Shown piece after piece: positions 25,991 to 34,881 of a stretch of DNA of 64,000 nt. The notes beneath the pieces are model-generated. The model did no database searches and was not told the origin of the DNA. It saw only the letters and a list, made by a program, of their open reading frames with translations. The DNA comes from Alphaproteobacteria bacterium. GTDB lineage: Bacteria; Pseudomonadota; Alphaproteobacteria; Rickettsiales; UBA998. Positions within the stretch are counted from its first letter, which is position 1; each line of letters starts with the position of its first letter. Made by a program: the position numbers and the translations under genes. The DNA lies in assembly GCA_004293935.1 (NCBI GenBank), contig RDZH01000017.1:16585-80584 (forward strand). The letters are read 5' to 3'.

Positions 25991-27563
25991 ATGCAATTAC
26001 CTGCACTTGCTTCACACTTGGCAGTTCAGCAATCGCTTTTTTCAATTCAGGCGATATATCTTGATCCACTTCCACCAATGCTACGGCATCGCTCCCCTCC
26101 GCATTGCGCCCCAAATGGAAGTTGGCAATATTGATCTGTGCATCCCCAAGCAATTTACCCAGCGCACCAATCAGACCTGGCTTATCTTCATTGTTCACAT
26201 ACAGCATACGTGCCGACGTACTAGCCTCGAGCTTTGTACCATGCAATTCAACAATGCGTGGGCTACCTGCAAATAATGTACCCGATACATCACGCGTGCG
26301 ACGTTCTGTGGTGACGTTGATACGGATAAGGCTTTGATAATCCGCCACATCAGGGCTAGTCGTTTCACTCACGCGGATGTTGCGATCTTTAGCAATCACG
26401 GGAGCATTCACCATATTCACCCCATCCATCAATGCGCTGAGCAAGCCTTTGAGTGCAACGGCTGTGAGTGGTTTAGTGTTGAGTTTGGATACACTACCAA
26501 GATATTCGACATGAATCTCTTTAATGCCCGTTTCGATGATCTGCCCTGCAAAGCTACCCAACTGTTCTGCAAGTGTGATGTAGGGGCGTAGTTTCGCGGC
26601 ATCTTCTGCAGAGACGGAAGGCATATTCACGGCATTGGTGACCGAACCATCCAGCAAATAATCTGCCATTTGTTCCGCCACTTGCAGCGCGACATTCACT
26701 TGCGCCTCACCCGTTGATGCACCAAGATGCGGTGTGCAAATAACGTTATCTAAGCCGAATAAGATGTTTTCTTTTGCAGGTTCAATTTCAAACACATCAA
26801 GTGCTGCACCTGCCACATGCCCTGCTTCGAGGGCTTCTTTTAATTCACCTTCATGAATCAAACCACCGCGTGCGCAGTTGATGATGTACACACCTTTTTT
26901 CATCTTCGCAAGATTGGTTTTGCCGATGATATTGCGTGTGCCTTCATTGAGCGGTGTATGCAATGTGATAAAATCCGCCCGTGCAAATAATTCATCCAAT
27001 TCTACCTTTTCCACATGAATATCACGCGCGCGATCAGGGGAAAGATACGGGTCAAATGCGACGACTTTCATCTTCAAGCCATGCGCACGGTCAGCAACAA
27101 TCGATCCAATATTGCCACAGCCAATAAGCCCTAATGTTTTGCCGTACAGTTCCGTACCCATGAAGCGGTTTTTTTCCCATTTTCCTTGGTGCGTCGAGCT
27201 GCTTGCTTGTGGGATGGAGCGTGCTAATGACATCATCATCGCGATAGTATGTTCTGCTGTGGTTACTGAATTACCAAATGGCGTATTCATCACCACCACA
27301 CCATGCGCAGATGCGGCAGGAACATCGACATTATCCACGCCAATACCAGCACGCCCAACAACTTTTAGGTTGGTAGCTTTTGCCAAAATCTCTTTGGTAA
27401 CGGTCGTGGAAGATCGAATGGCCAAGCCGTGATATTCCCCAATAATTGCTTCTAATTCTTCAGGGGATAAGCCGATTTTAGTATCCACATGAATGCCGCG
27501 CTTGGTGAAGATTTCTGCAGCGAGTGGGCTTAATTTATCAGAAACGAGAACTTTGATGGTCAT
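25986..27563 (-). CDS. serA: D-3-phosphoglycerate dehydrogenase
   Basis: First step of serine synthesis: oxidises 3-phosphoglycerate with NAD. The 525 residues are the long form: substrate and NAD domains (GLIGCGNIGSIVADRAHG nucleotide loop; catalytic His in CTPHLGAST), an intervening domain (about 320-440), and a C-terminal ACT regulatory domain (MLYVNNEDKPGLIGALG). AAGGT precedes the start. serC lies 117 bases upstream on the same strand, separated by a half repeat. The stop codon lies within a palindromic repeat element, so the last one or two residues may be repeat-derived. Confidence 0.97.
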   Translation of the reverse strand: MTIKVLVSDKLSPLAAEIFTKRGIHVDTKIGLSPEELEAIIGEYHGLAIRSSTTVTKEILAKATNLKVVGRAGIGVDNVDVPAASAHGVVVMNTPFGNSVTTAEHTIAMMMSLARSIPQASSSTHQGKWEKNRFMGTELYGKTLGLIGCGNIGSIVADRAHGLKMKVVAFDPYLSPDRARDIHVEKVELDELFARADFITLHTPLNEGTRNIIGKTNLAKMKKGVYIINCARGGLIHEGELKEALEAGHVAGAALDVFEIEPAKENILFGLDNVICTPHLGASTGEAQVNVALQVAEQMADYLLDGSVTNAVNMPSVSAEDAAKLRPYITLAEQLGSFAGQIIETGIKEIHVEYLGSVSKLNTKPLTAVALKGLLSALMDGVNMVNAPVIAKDRNIRVSETTSPDVADYQSLIRINVTTERRTRDVSGTLFAGSPRIVELHGTKLEASTSARMLYVNNEDKPGLIGALGKLLGDAQINIANFHLGRNAEGSDAVALVEVDQDISPELKKAIAELPSVKQVQVIAL

Positions 27564-27642
27564 GATGAGTACCTTATGTTGTGATGGGTTCGTGATATGG
27601 TCATTCTTAGCACTAGGCAGGAATCTAATATCAATCTACGCT

Positions 27643-27672
27643 ATGGATACCCGCTTATCAAGGGTATGACAA
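27643..27672 (-). repeat. Half copy of the dispersed repeat between serC and serA
   Basis: ATGGATACCC...GGGTATGACAA, the single-arm form. It lies in the short gap between serC and serA. Confidence 0.65.
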
Positions 27673-27680
27673 TTTTTTGT

Positions 27681-28862
27681 TTATGCTGCTTTGTTTTGTG
27701 CTTCATGTTTCACGTTTGCGAATGCGAAATCCAGCCACGGCAAGAGTGCCTCAATATCGGAGGTTTCCACCGTAGCTCCGCCCCAAATGCGCAGTCCTGC
27801 AGGGGCATCGCGGTAGCCATTAATATCATAGGCAACGCCTGCTTTTTCTAATGTACTGGCGATCTGTTTAGTGACATCATATTGTGCGTTTTGCGGCAAG
27901 GCGGTAAACCAGCTATCAACAATCGATAAACAAATCGAGGTGTTGGAGCGATGCTCAGGATTATGCGCAAGAAAATCGACCCACGATGTGCGCTCTACCC
28001 ATGCGTTGATGGTGGCAAGGTTGGTATGCGAGCGGGCAATTAATGCATCTAGTCCGCCAATATCTTTTGCCCAACGCAAGCCATCCAACGCATCTTCAAC
28101 GCAGAGCATTGATGGGGTGTTGATCGTCTCACCTTTGAAAATACCATCAATCAGCTTGCCACCTTTGGTTAAGCGGAAGATTTTAGGGAGTGGCCATGCG
28201 GGTGTATAGGATTCTAAGCGCGCCACTGCACGCGGAGAAAGCACAATCATGCCATGCGCGCCTTCACCGCCAAGCACTTTTTGCCATGACCATGTGGTGA
28301 CATCTAATTTCTCAAATGGCACATCCATCGCAAAGACGGCGGAAGTGGCATCACAGAAGGTAAGCCCTGCGCGATGATCAGCAATCCAATCGCCATTCGG
28401 TACGCATACGCCTGATGTTGTTCCGTTCCATGTGAAGCAAACATCATGATCCCAGTTGATGGTAGATAAGTCTGGTAATGTGCCATATGGGGCAATAGTG
28501 GTTGTGCAGTCTTTGAGTTTGAGTTGTTTCACGGCATCACTTATCCATCCTTCACCGAAACTTTCCCAAGCAAACATCTCTACGCCACGTGCGCCGAGCA
28601 TTGTCCACATTGCCATTTCATATGCGCCTGTATCAGAGGCGGGGACAATACCGATGACATAATCATCAGGGATGCGCAGAATCTCACGGCTCAAAGTAAT
28701 GACCTCATGCAGTTTTTTCTTTCCCAAAGAGGAGCGGTGCGAACGACCAATGGCAGCATCGCGCAACGCATCCAATGACCAATCAGGGCGTTTAGCGCAC
28801 GGACCAGAGGAAAAGCAAGGGTTGCGTGGTTTTGTGGTTGGTTGGCTTGGTGCTATGCTCAT
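27681..28862 (-). CDS. serC: Phosphoserine aminotransferase
   Basis: Converts 3-phosphohydroxypyruvate to phosphoserine with PLP and glutamate. The 393-residue form, longer than E. coli SerC, is the type found in alphaproteobacteria and methanogens. Seen: [50 protein letters not shown] and the PLP-lysine region [14 protein letters not shown]. It is upstream of serA on the same strand, so substrate flow and gene order agree. Confidence 0.97.
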   Translation of the reverse strand: MSIAPSQPTTKPRNPCFSSGPCAKRPDWSLDALRDAAIGRSHRSSLGKKKLHEVITLSREILRIPDDYVIGIVPASDTGAYEMAMWTMLGARGVEMFAWESFGEGWISDAVKQLKLKDCTTTIAPYGTLPDLSTINWDHDVCFTWNGTTSGVCVPNGDWIADHRAGLTFCDATSAVFAMDVPFEKLDVTTWSWQKVLGGEGAHGMIVLSPRAVARLESYTPAWPLPKIFRLTKGGKLIDGIFKGETINTPSMLCVEDALDGLRWAKDIGGLDALIARSHTNLATINAWVERTSWVDFLAHNPEHRSNTSICLSIVDSWFTALPQNAQYDVTKQIASTLEKAGVAYDINGYRDAPAGLRIWGGATVETSDIEALLPWLDFAFANVKHEAQNKAA

Positions 28863-29175
28863 GGTTTGTTACCCATTTTGATTATAGTCGTTTGACTAAA
28901 AAATGATTCAGTTTTTTACGTCAAAGAACGACTGTAAATTTATGATTTTATGTAGAATAAAGGTTATAGCGTCTTTTTCTGTGCGTGGCAAGCATAAAAT
29001 GCACATTGTACTTTTTTCAAATGTACTTTAATTTGCCAATTTAACATAAAAATAATGTTATATATATCTGAAAGTGCCTCGTATAATGCGCTAATATATT
29101 TAAGGAATAGAAAATTCTCTTGTAATTTTTTTCTAATGTAGTAGAATAAAATCTTACCTTTTTTGTTTTTTGATC
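28863..29175. other. AT-rich intergenic stretch left of the foreign-looking gene pair
   Basis: 313 bases with no gene. The left part holds a palindromic element (28883-28936). The remainder is very AT-rich, with two TGTACTTT direct repeats near 29010-29031. Promoters for serC (leftward) and the small ORF (rightward) must lie here, but none is clear. Confidence 0.4.
28883..28936. repeat. TATAGTCGT palindromic element, 54 bp
   Basis: Left end TATAGTCGTTTGAC, right end reading GTCAAAGAACGACTGTA. The arms are inverted copies around an A/T-rich centre. It matches the 38151-38207 element in both ends and in the inner TGAC-A/T-AAAAAATGA block. Confidence 0.75.
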
Positions 29176-29355
29176 ATGGAAATTTCAGAGTTTTTAGAAA
29201 TTTACAACGCGCTCGAACAGAAATACGGAGAAAATTTCAGAAGGTTGACTGCGTTAGAGCAGAAAAACCTTATACACTACGCTAAATCCGTTGGTGTAGA
29301 AAATCTTTCTAGCAACGTGTATGCAGAAAGACAAAATTTTCTTCCAAACATTTGA
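29176..29355 (+). CDS. Small hypothetical protein, 59 residues, upstream of putative zinc protease
   Basis: Not recognised. Mostly helical and charged (SEFLEIYNALEQKYGENF, LTALEQKNLIHYAKSVG). All three Arg codons are AGA or AGG, unlike the surrounding genes. No good ribosome binding site precedes the ATG; a TTG two codons upstream is an alternative. It ends 23 bases before the next gene, suggesting a two-gene unit, perhaps protein and partner or inhibitor, which is inference. Confidence 0.5.
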   Translation: MEISEFLEIYNALEQKYGENFRRLTALEQKNLIHYAKSVGVENLSSNVYAERQNFLPNI

Positions 29356-29378
29356 TTGTACCCAAGAGGTAAAAGCAC

Positions 29379-29873
29379 ATGAAATTTGGACTATTCGGTC
29401 CAGTGTCTGAAGGGGCATACGAACTCACTCCGAGTGAAGCGAGTAAGCTCCAAGAAGAAGTATTGAGTTACGCAAGTAGTGTAGAATTTTTGCGAAAATC
29501 TGGTCTTGCTCAGCAAGAACATATCAAAGAGCAATTTTTCTTTGTACTTTCTTGTACTGATTTCGTTGGTTCAAATGCTGGTGGTGCAGCAGGTTATCTT
29601 AGGCTGGTTTCCGTTCCCAAAGGGACATCTAACCCGCTTAAATTGAGGTTTGCATTGCAGCTAAAAAACGGCGCCGGAAACTTCTGGGGGCTTATTCCTC
29701 GGAAGGTAGCCATGAGGCATGAATTGCTGCACTTTGTACGAGAAGCGGAGTCCGTTTGTCGTAGAGGTGTAAGCCTTTTTAAGGCAGAAAAAGAATCCAA
29801 GAATATTCTTGGAAGAATCTTTCTCATGCTTCGTGAAGAATCCTTTGTATGGTTTCGTACCATGCACTGGTAG
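29379..29873 (+). CDS. Putative zincin-like metalloprotease (HELLH motif)
   Basis: A 164-residue protein not matched to a named family. It carries a zinc-protease signature H114-E-L-L-H118 in a predicted helix (RKVAMRHELLHFVREAE) and a later Glu pair in LREESFVWF (about 153-154) that could give the third metal ligand. No signal peptide. AGAGG sits about nine bases before the ATG. Five of eleven Arg codons are AGA/AGG, unlike its neighbours. Flanked by a palindromic repeat upstream and a strong terminator downstream. Candidate roles are small toxin, effector or domesticated polymorphic-toxin domain; none is proven. Confidence 0.6.
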   Translation: MKFGLFGPVSEGAYELTPSEASKLQEEVLSYASSVEFLRKSGLAQQEHIKEQFFFVLSCTDFVGSNAGGAAGYLRLVSVPKGTSNPLKLRFALQLKNGAGNFWGLIPRKVAMRHELLHFVREAESVCRRGVSLFKAEKESKNILGRIFLMLREESFVWFRTMHW

Positions 29874-29887
29874 GTTTCACTAGCTCT

Positions 29888-29923
29888 AATAAAACTCTCT
29901 CCCATTTGGGAAAGGGTTTTATT
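29888..29923. terminator. Strong bidirectional terminator hairpin
   Basis: A 16-bp stem (29888-29903 with 29908-29923) with one mismatch and one G-U pair, ATTT loop, ending in GTTTTATT on the plus strand and GTTTTATT-like sequence on the minus strand. It serves the zincin gene and the convergent flavoprotein gene. Confidence 0.85.
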
Positions 29924-29929
29924 AGGGAG

Positions 29930-31108
29930 CTATAACGCCATCCCCGCAGCATAGCCCGATGCCCATGCCCATTGGAAATTAAACCCCCCAAGATGCCCTG
30001 TCACATCCACTGCTTCACCGATGCAATAAAGCCCGCGCACATTGGTTGCTTCCATCGTTTGTGAGGAAAGATCGCGTGTATCAATGCCCCCAAGCGTGAC
30101 TTCTGCCGTGCGGTAGCCTTCTGTCGTGGCGGGATGATACAGCCAATGATGCACCTGCTGCGCAATTTTATCACAGTGCGTATTAGAAAGTTCTGCACAT
30201 GTCCCGCTCATGCCAATCTGTTCAAGTAAAAATTGCGCCAATCGTTTGGGAAGAAGGGTAGAAAGCACGCTTAGCACTTCTTGTTTGGGCGAGGTAGTGC
30301 GTGCATCTTTGAGCATGGTTGCCACATTATGATGCGGAGCAAGATTCAGGGCGATAGCATCACCCTCACGCCAGTAGGAGGATATTTGCAAAATCGCAGG
30401 GCCACTGAGTCCTTTATGCGTAATCAGCGATGCCTCCTCAAAATGTACCTTGCCATGTGTAGCAATGCTTGCAAAGGCAATGCCCGCTAGGGGTTTCATT
30501 TGGCTTAACGTCGCATCATCACTCACAAACGGCACGAGTCCCGCACGGGTGGGAACAATCCGCAGCCCGAACTTTTTGGCAACATCATAGGCAAAGCCAG
30601 TCGCACCCATCTTTGGAATAGAAAGCCCACCTGTAGCGAGTATGAGGTTGTCACTTTGCACTTCGTGAGATGAGGCGCACTGAATGATAAATTTCCCGTC
30701 GCGGTGCTGCACATCCGTGATCGATTGCTGCATTTGGATAGTTACGCCATGATGCGCACATTCATCGAGCAGCATCTGCACAATCTGCCGTGAGGAATGA
30801 TCGCAAAAAAGCTGCCCTAATGTTTTTTCATGATACGTAATGTTATAACGCTGCACCAATGCGATAAAATCCTGTGGCGTATAACGCGATAAGGCGGAGA
30901 TACAAAAACGCGGATTTTCGGAGAGAAAATTTTTCGGTGTACAGTGGATATTAGTAAAATTGCAACGCCCCCCGCCTGAAATGCGGATTTTCTCCCCCGC
31001 ATGAGTAGCGTGATCTAGCACCAACACACGCCGCCCTCGCGCTCCCGCCGTTGCAGCACACATTAAGCCTGCTGCTCCTGCTCCGAGGATGATTGCGTCA
31101 TAGATCAT
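29930..31108 (-). CDS. HI0933/BaiN-like FAD-dependent oxidoreductase
   Basis: A 392-residue flavoprotein of the YhiN/HI0933 family. The dinucleotide-binding N-terminus is AIILGAGAAGLMCAATAGARG, followed by KIRISGGGRCNFTN, the second conserved glycine motif LATGGLSIPKMGATG, and the C-terminal GLYCIGEAVDVTGHLGGFNFQWAWASG. The physiological substrate is unknown in most bacteria; one gut homologue reduces bile-acid intermediates, which should not be assumed here. Its stop lies next to a terminator shared with the convergent gene. Confidence 0.92.
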   Translation of the reverse strand: MIYDAIILGAGAAGLMCAATAGARGRRVLVLDHATHAGEKIRISGGGRCNFTNIHCTPKNFLSENPRFCISALSRYTPQDFIALVQRYNITYHEKTLGQLFCDHSSRQIVQMLLDECAHHGVTIQMQQSITDVQHRDGKFIIQCASSHEVQSDNLILATGGLSIPKMGATGFAYDVAKKFGLRIVPTRAGLVPFVSDDATLSQMKPLAGIAFASIATHGKVHFEEASLITHKGLSGPAILQISSYWREGDAIALNLAPHHNVATMLKDARTTSPKQEVLSVLSTLLPKRLAQFLLEQIGMSGTCAELSNTHCDKIAQQVHHWLYHPATTEGYRTAEVTLGGIDTRDLSSQTMEATNVRGLYCIGEAVDVTGHLGGFNFQWAWASGYAAGMAL

Positions 31109-31124
31109 ATATTAACCTTCATGA

Positions 31125-31200
31125 TTGTTATGCCTGCGAAGGCAGACATCCAGAATACAAGACGGTTGCTGGATTCCCGCCTTACGCCAAGAATGACGAT
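31125..31200. repeat. Full copy of dispersed two-armed palindromic repeat
   Basis: Left arm TTGTTATGCCTGCGAAGGCA with CATCCAG; right arm CTGGATTCCCGCCTTACG ending GAATGACGAT. Located in the 115-base gap between pepN and the flavoprotein gene. Confidence 0.85.
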
Positions 31201-31223
31201 AATATTTGCACCAAGAAACCACC

Positions 31224-33944
31224 TCATGCGGCGTGCTTCGGTGCTTGCATAGATGCAAGAGTTTTCTGCACAATTTCCCGTACATTCGGGGAAAATGCAT
31301 GTTGTTCAATATGCTGTAGGCTACTTAACATCAAGGCACGGCGTGCTGGCTCAAAGCGTGGTGCAGTCGCAAGACGTTTGCTTAAGCCTGCGGCGACCAT
31401 AGGATTAAATTGCTCAATGCTGAGTATGTGATCAGCCAAAAAGCGATAGCCTGAACCGTCTGTGTGATGCATCCAGCGCATATTGCCTGCAAATGATCCG
31501 ATAAGGGCGCGGATATTATTCGGATTTTTGCCATCATAGGCAGGATGCTCAAGCAAACTTTGCACATCGCTCAACACATCACTGCGATCAGCGGAGGCTT
31601 GATCAGCAAACCATTGTGTCATCGCTAAATTATTGTTTGCGTAGCGTGATGCATAGACATCCAGCACCTCAGCACGTTGCGCGCTGTCCCCTGCATCAAG
31701 CGTTAAACGCAATCCTACGCGCACATCCGTCATATTATGAAATGCACGGCATTGTGCAATCGCGTAAGGCAGGTAGGTGTTCGCATCTGCACTCACAAGG
31801 TAGGATAGAGCGAGATTTTTCAAGGCACGTTCGCCCGCATCCTGCACATTCCAAAGATAGGGGCGTGCCTCCGTGCTGCGGTTGCGCATATAAAGCGCGT
31901 GCCACTTTTCGCATAATGTGTGTGCAATAATACGCTTGAGGCTGGTGCGTCCATGGTGGATATGTTCTGGGTTGACCGTGCCTTCATCCTGCAATTCAGC
32001 GATATAGCCCATATCAGGCAAGGTGAGGCTACGTGCCATTAGGGCAGGGGAGAGGCTATTATCTGCGAGTACGCCCTCGATGCTGGAGATAAGAATATCC
32101 TGCACATGTTCACTAAGCGATCCATCGCGCATCATGTGCGTGATAGCATGAAGCATAAGTTGTTGCCCTGCTTCATAACGATTAAACCCGTCCGTATCAT
32201 GCTTCATCAGGAAGGCATATTCCGCCACAGTGCGATCATAGCGGATCAGCACGGGAGCAGACCATGCACGCAAGATAGACAAGGTTGGGCGTTCTGGAAC
32301 ATCAAAAAAGACGAACGATTCGTCAAGGGCGCGTACATGCAGCACATCCTCATTGGTGATGCAGGGCGTTTCACAATGCAATGGGATAGCGTTCCCATCT
32401 GCACTCAGCAATCCTAGGCGTACAGGAATATGAAATGGCTGTAGCTTTGGTTGATTCCACAAAGTGGGCAATATTTGGCGAATATGGAGGGTGTAACGCT
32501 TGGAGCTAGCATCGTAGCTATCACGCACATCAAGTGTGGGTGTGCCTGCTTGATTGTACCATGATGCTTCAAATTGTGAAAGATCAATCGGGTGTGCGGA
32601 GGCGTTGCTTGCATCCTGCATGGCACGTACAAAATCTTCCGTAGTCGCTGCTTGCCCATCATGACGATCAAAATAGAGATCACATCCCGCTCGGAAGGTG
32701 GCTTCACCAAGCATGGTATGCATCATACGGATGACTTCTGAACCTTTTTCATAGACGGTGGCAGTATAGAAATTCTCGATTGCTCCCACTGATTGCGGGC
32801 GGATTGGGTGCGCCATGCTGCTTGCATCTTCTGCAAACTGCACGGTGCGCATATCCTGCACATCATCGATACGTTTCACAGCGCGATCATTCATATCAGC
32901 GGTGAATTCCGCATCACGGAATACCGTAAAGCCCTCTTTGAGGGAAAGCTGAAACCAATCACGGCAGGTGACGCGGTTGCCTGACCAATTATGGAAATAT
33001 TCATGTGCCACAACTGCTTGTATAAATTCATAGCGCGTATCCGTTGCGGTATCAGGGTCAGCAAGAATCGCTTGGGCGTTGAAGATGTTTAAGCCTTTAT
33101 TTTCCATCGCACCGAAGTTGAAATCATGCACGGCAACGATCTGGAATAAATCAAGATCATATTCGCGCCCAAAGCGTTCCTCATCCCACTTCATTGATGC
33201 CTTAAGGGATTCCATCGCATGAACCGCACGCGGCGTATCCCCTGCATCGGTATAGATGACTAAATCGACGTTGCGCCCCGATCGGGTAGTGAATGTGTCA
33301 CGTAGCGCATCAAGATTGCCTGCCACAAGCGCAAATAAATAGCACGGCTTTGGGTACGGATCATGCCATGTGATTTCATCTCTGCCATCGGCGCGTAGGG
33401 TGCGCTCTGTTGGGTTGCCGTTCGAGAGCAACTGCGCATACGCGCCATGTGGCGCGATGATGGTTGTAGTGAAGATGCTTAAACAATCAGGGCGATCATG
33501 ATAAAAAGTGATATTACGAAAGCCATGCGCTTCGCATTGTGTGGTGAATTTACCACCAGAAGTATACAGACCATTGAGCGATCTATTGGCTTGTGGATTG
33601 ATTTTTGTGGTAAAACCTAGGGTAAATGGGCGATGGGGCAATGCGGATAAAGTAAGTCTTTCCCCAACGCGCTGTACCTCTGCTAGCGGGTAGGGGGCAT
33701 CATCAAGGCGTATTTCCAGCAATTCCATGGTGGGTATATCCGAACCGTTTGGAGCAATTTCGGGCGCGCCAGAAAGGTGCAAAGGTTGCGCTGCTCCGTC
33801 ACCATGAGGGCGCATATGCAAGAGGGATGTCACAATCACTTCGTTTTCTGCAAGCAACTCAAAAGTGAGTTCGGTTCGATCAATCACATGAGTGAGTGCT
33901 TGATAATCACGCAAATGCAGCATGGTAATGTTTTGATTAGACAT
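31224..33944 (-). CDS. pepN: Aminopeptidase N (M1 family)
   Basis: Zinc aminopeptidase removing N-terminal residues in the cytosol. The 906 residues compare with 870 in E. coli. The substrate-binding GAMEN is at 278-282, the zinc motif H314-E-Y-F-H318 with the third ligand E337 in LSLKEGFTVFRD. Three C-terminal domains (beta sandwich and helical superhelix) follow in the expected order. AGGGG precedes the ATG. It lies alone between two full repeat elements. Confidence 0.97.
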   Translation of the reverse strand: MSNQNITMLHLRDYQALTHVIDRTELTFELLAENEVIVTSLLHMRPHGDGAAQPLHLSGAPEIAPNGSDIPTMELLEIRLDDAPYPLAEVQRVGERLTLSALPHRPFTLGFTTKINPQANRSLNGLYTSGGKFTTQCEAHGFRNITFYHDRPDCLSIFTTTIIAPHGAYAQLLSNGNPTERTLRADGRDEITWHDPYPKPCYLFALVAGNLDALRDTFTTRSGRNVDLVIYTDAGDTPRAVHAMESLKASMKWDEERFGREYDLDLFQIVAVHDFNFGAMENKGLNIFNAQAILADPDTATDTRYEFIQAVVAHEYFHNWSGNRVTCRDWFQLSLKEGFTVFRDAEFTADMNDRAVKRIDDVQDMRTVQFAEDASSMAHPIRPQSVGAIENFYTATVYEKGSEVIRMMHTMLGEATFRAGCDLYFDRHDGQAATTEDFVRAMQDASNASAHPIDLSQFEASWYNQAGTPTLDVRDSYDASSKRYTLHIRQILPTLWNQPKLQPFHIPVRLGLLSADGNAIPLHCETPCITNEDVLHVRALDESFVFFDVPERPTLSILRAWSAPVLIRYDRTVAEYAFLMKHDTDGFNRYEAGQQLMLHAITHMMRDGSLSEHVQDILISSIEGVLADNSLSPALMARSLTLPDMGYIAELQDEGTVNPEHIHHGRTSLKRIIAHTLCEKWHALYMRNRSTEARPYLWNVQDAGERALKNLALSYLVSADANTYLPYAIAQCRAFHNMTDVRVGLRLTLDAGDSAQRAEVLDVYASRYANNNLAMTQWFADQASADRSDVLSDVQSLLEHPAYDGKNPNNIRALIGSFAGNMRWMHHTDGSGYRFLADHILSIEQFNPMVAAGLSKRLATAPRFEPARRALMLSSLQHIEQHAFSPNVREIVQKTLASMQAPKHAA

Positions 33945-34020
33945 GAATTACCCCTAGGTTCGACTTCTCATTAAAAAGTCACATAGTGTTATTTAGAGAG
34001 TTCCGCATAAGTCTATCTAT

Positions 34021-34095
34021 CTTGTCATGCCCGCTTAAGAAAGGTATCCATAAAAATTGGTGGCACTGGATTCCTGCCTTCGCAGGAATGACAAG
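34021..34095. repeat. Full copy of dispersed two-armed palindromic repeat
   Basis: The cleanest copy: it starts CTTGTCATGCC and ends GGAATGACAAG, a perfect CTTGTCAT/ATGACAAG terminal inverted repeat. The right arm reads CTGGATTCCTGCCTTCGCAG. It lies between pepN and the esterase gene. Confidence 0.88.
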
Positions 34096-34127
34096 AACAG
34101 AAGCCTTATAGTGTGATAAAGTTCTGC

Positions 34128-34799
34128 TCACGCACCCTGCAACAACAGCACCTTTTGCAAAAACATACATGCAGCATCGATGCCTTGTGCATTGATAGTA
34201 TGCCCCATGCCCCGTTGCGGATGGGCTTCCACATCAATATCCGCTTTAAGCAAAGTAGCTTCAGCATCCACCATAGCAGCAAATGGCACAACATCATCTT
34301 GTTCACCATGCACCAAACATACAGGAGGGTGCGCGGTAATTTCCTTCACAAACTCAGCACTTGAAATAATCGCGCCTGAATAGCCAATAATTCCCGCGCA
34401 CGGTTGCGCACGTGTGAGGAATGTATGTAGTGCCATCATTGTTCCTTGAGAGAATCCAATAATGATGAGATCACTCATGGTTAAACGAAAGCGGGCTAAT
34501 GCACCGTCAATATAGTTATTTAACAAAGGCTTGCACGCATTAATGCCCGTGACCATATGTGCCATATCCCGATCAGCCAAACTAAACCATTGCCGCCCCA
34601 TCGGTGCCATATCGCAATAAAAAGGTGCGTGTGGCGAAAGAAAATGCGCATCGGGTAGTATTTCAGAAAATTCTTCTGCAAGCCCAATCAGATCCGTGCC
34701 ATCTGCACCCACGCCATGCAAAAAAACTACTAATTGTTTCGGTGTGCCACCTGAAAGCGGTGCAACTTCGGGACCATCCATCGATAAAATTTCATACAT
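34128..34799 (-). CDS. Alpha/beta hydrolase, carboxylesterase/phospholipase family
   Basis: A 223-residue cytosolic serine hydrolase of the PF02230 type. The start at 34799 follows GAAGGAAG; the longer frame adds 21 unrelated residues. The triad is visible: Ser in IIGFSQGTMMAL, Asp in VHGEQDDVVPF, His in QRGMGHTIN. LVVFLHGVGADGTDLIGLA supplies the oxyanion loop. Likely acts on short-chain acyl esters or lysophospholipids, by family only. Divergent from polA. Confidence 0.92.
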   Translation of the reverse strand: MYEILSMDGPEVAPLSGGTPKQLVVFLHGVGADGTDLIGLAEEFSEILPDAHFLSPHAPFYCDMAPMGRQWFSLADRDMAHMVTGINACKPLLNNYIDGALARFRLTMSDLIIIGFSQGTMMALHTFLTRAQPCAGIIGYSGAIISSAEFVKEITAHPPVCLVHGEQDDVVPFAAMVDAEATLLKADIDVEAHPQRGMGHTINAQGIDAACMFLQKVLLLQGA

Positions 34800-34881
34800 A
34801 GCAATGCTTCCTTCAATAAAAAAATGCCATAACACCATACGCAACTTGTAGTTTGATTGCAATTATGTTTTAGTACAACGC

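Noticed and set aside
29594..29905. Minus-strand ORF opposite the HELLH gene
   Set aside because: It runs through the terminator hairpin, has no ribosome site, and the plus-strand gene has better start signals.
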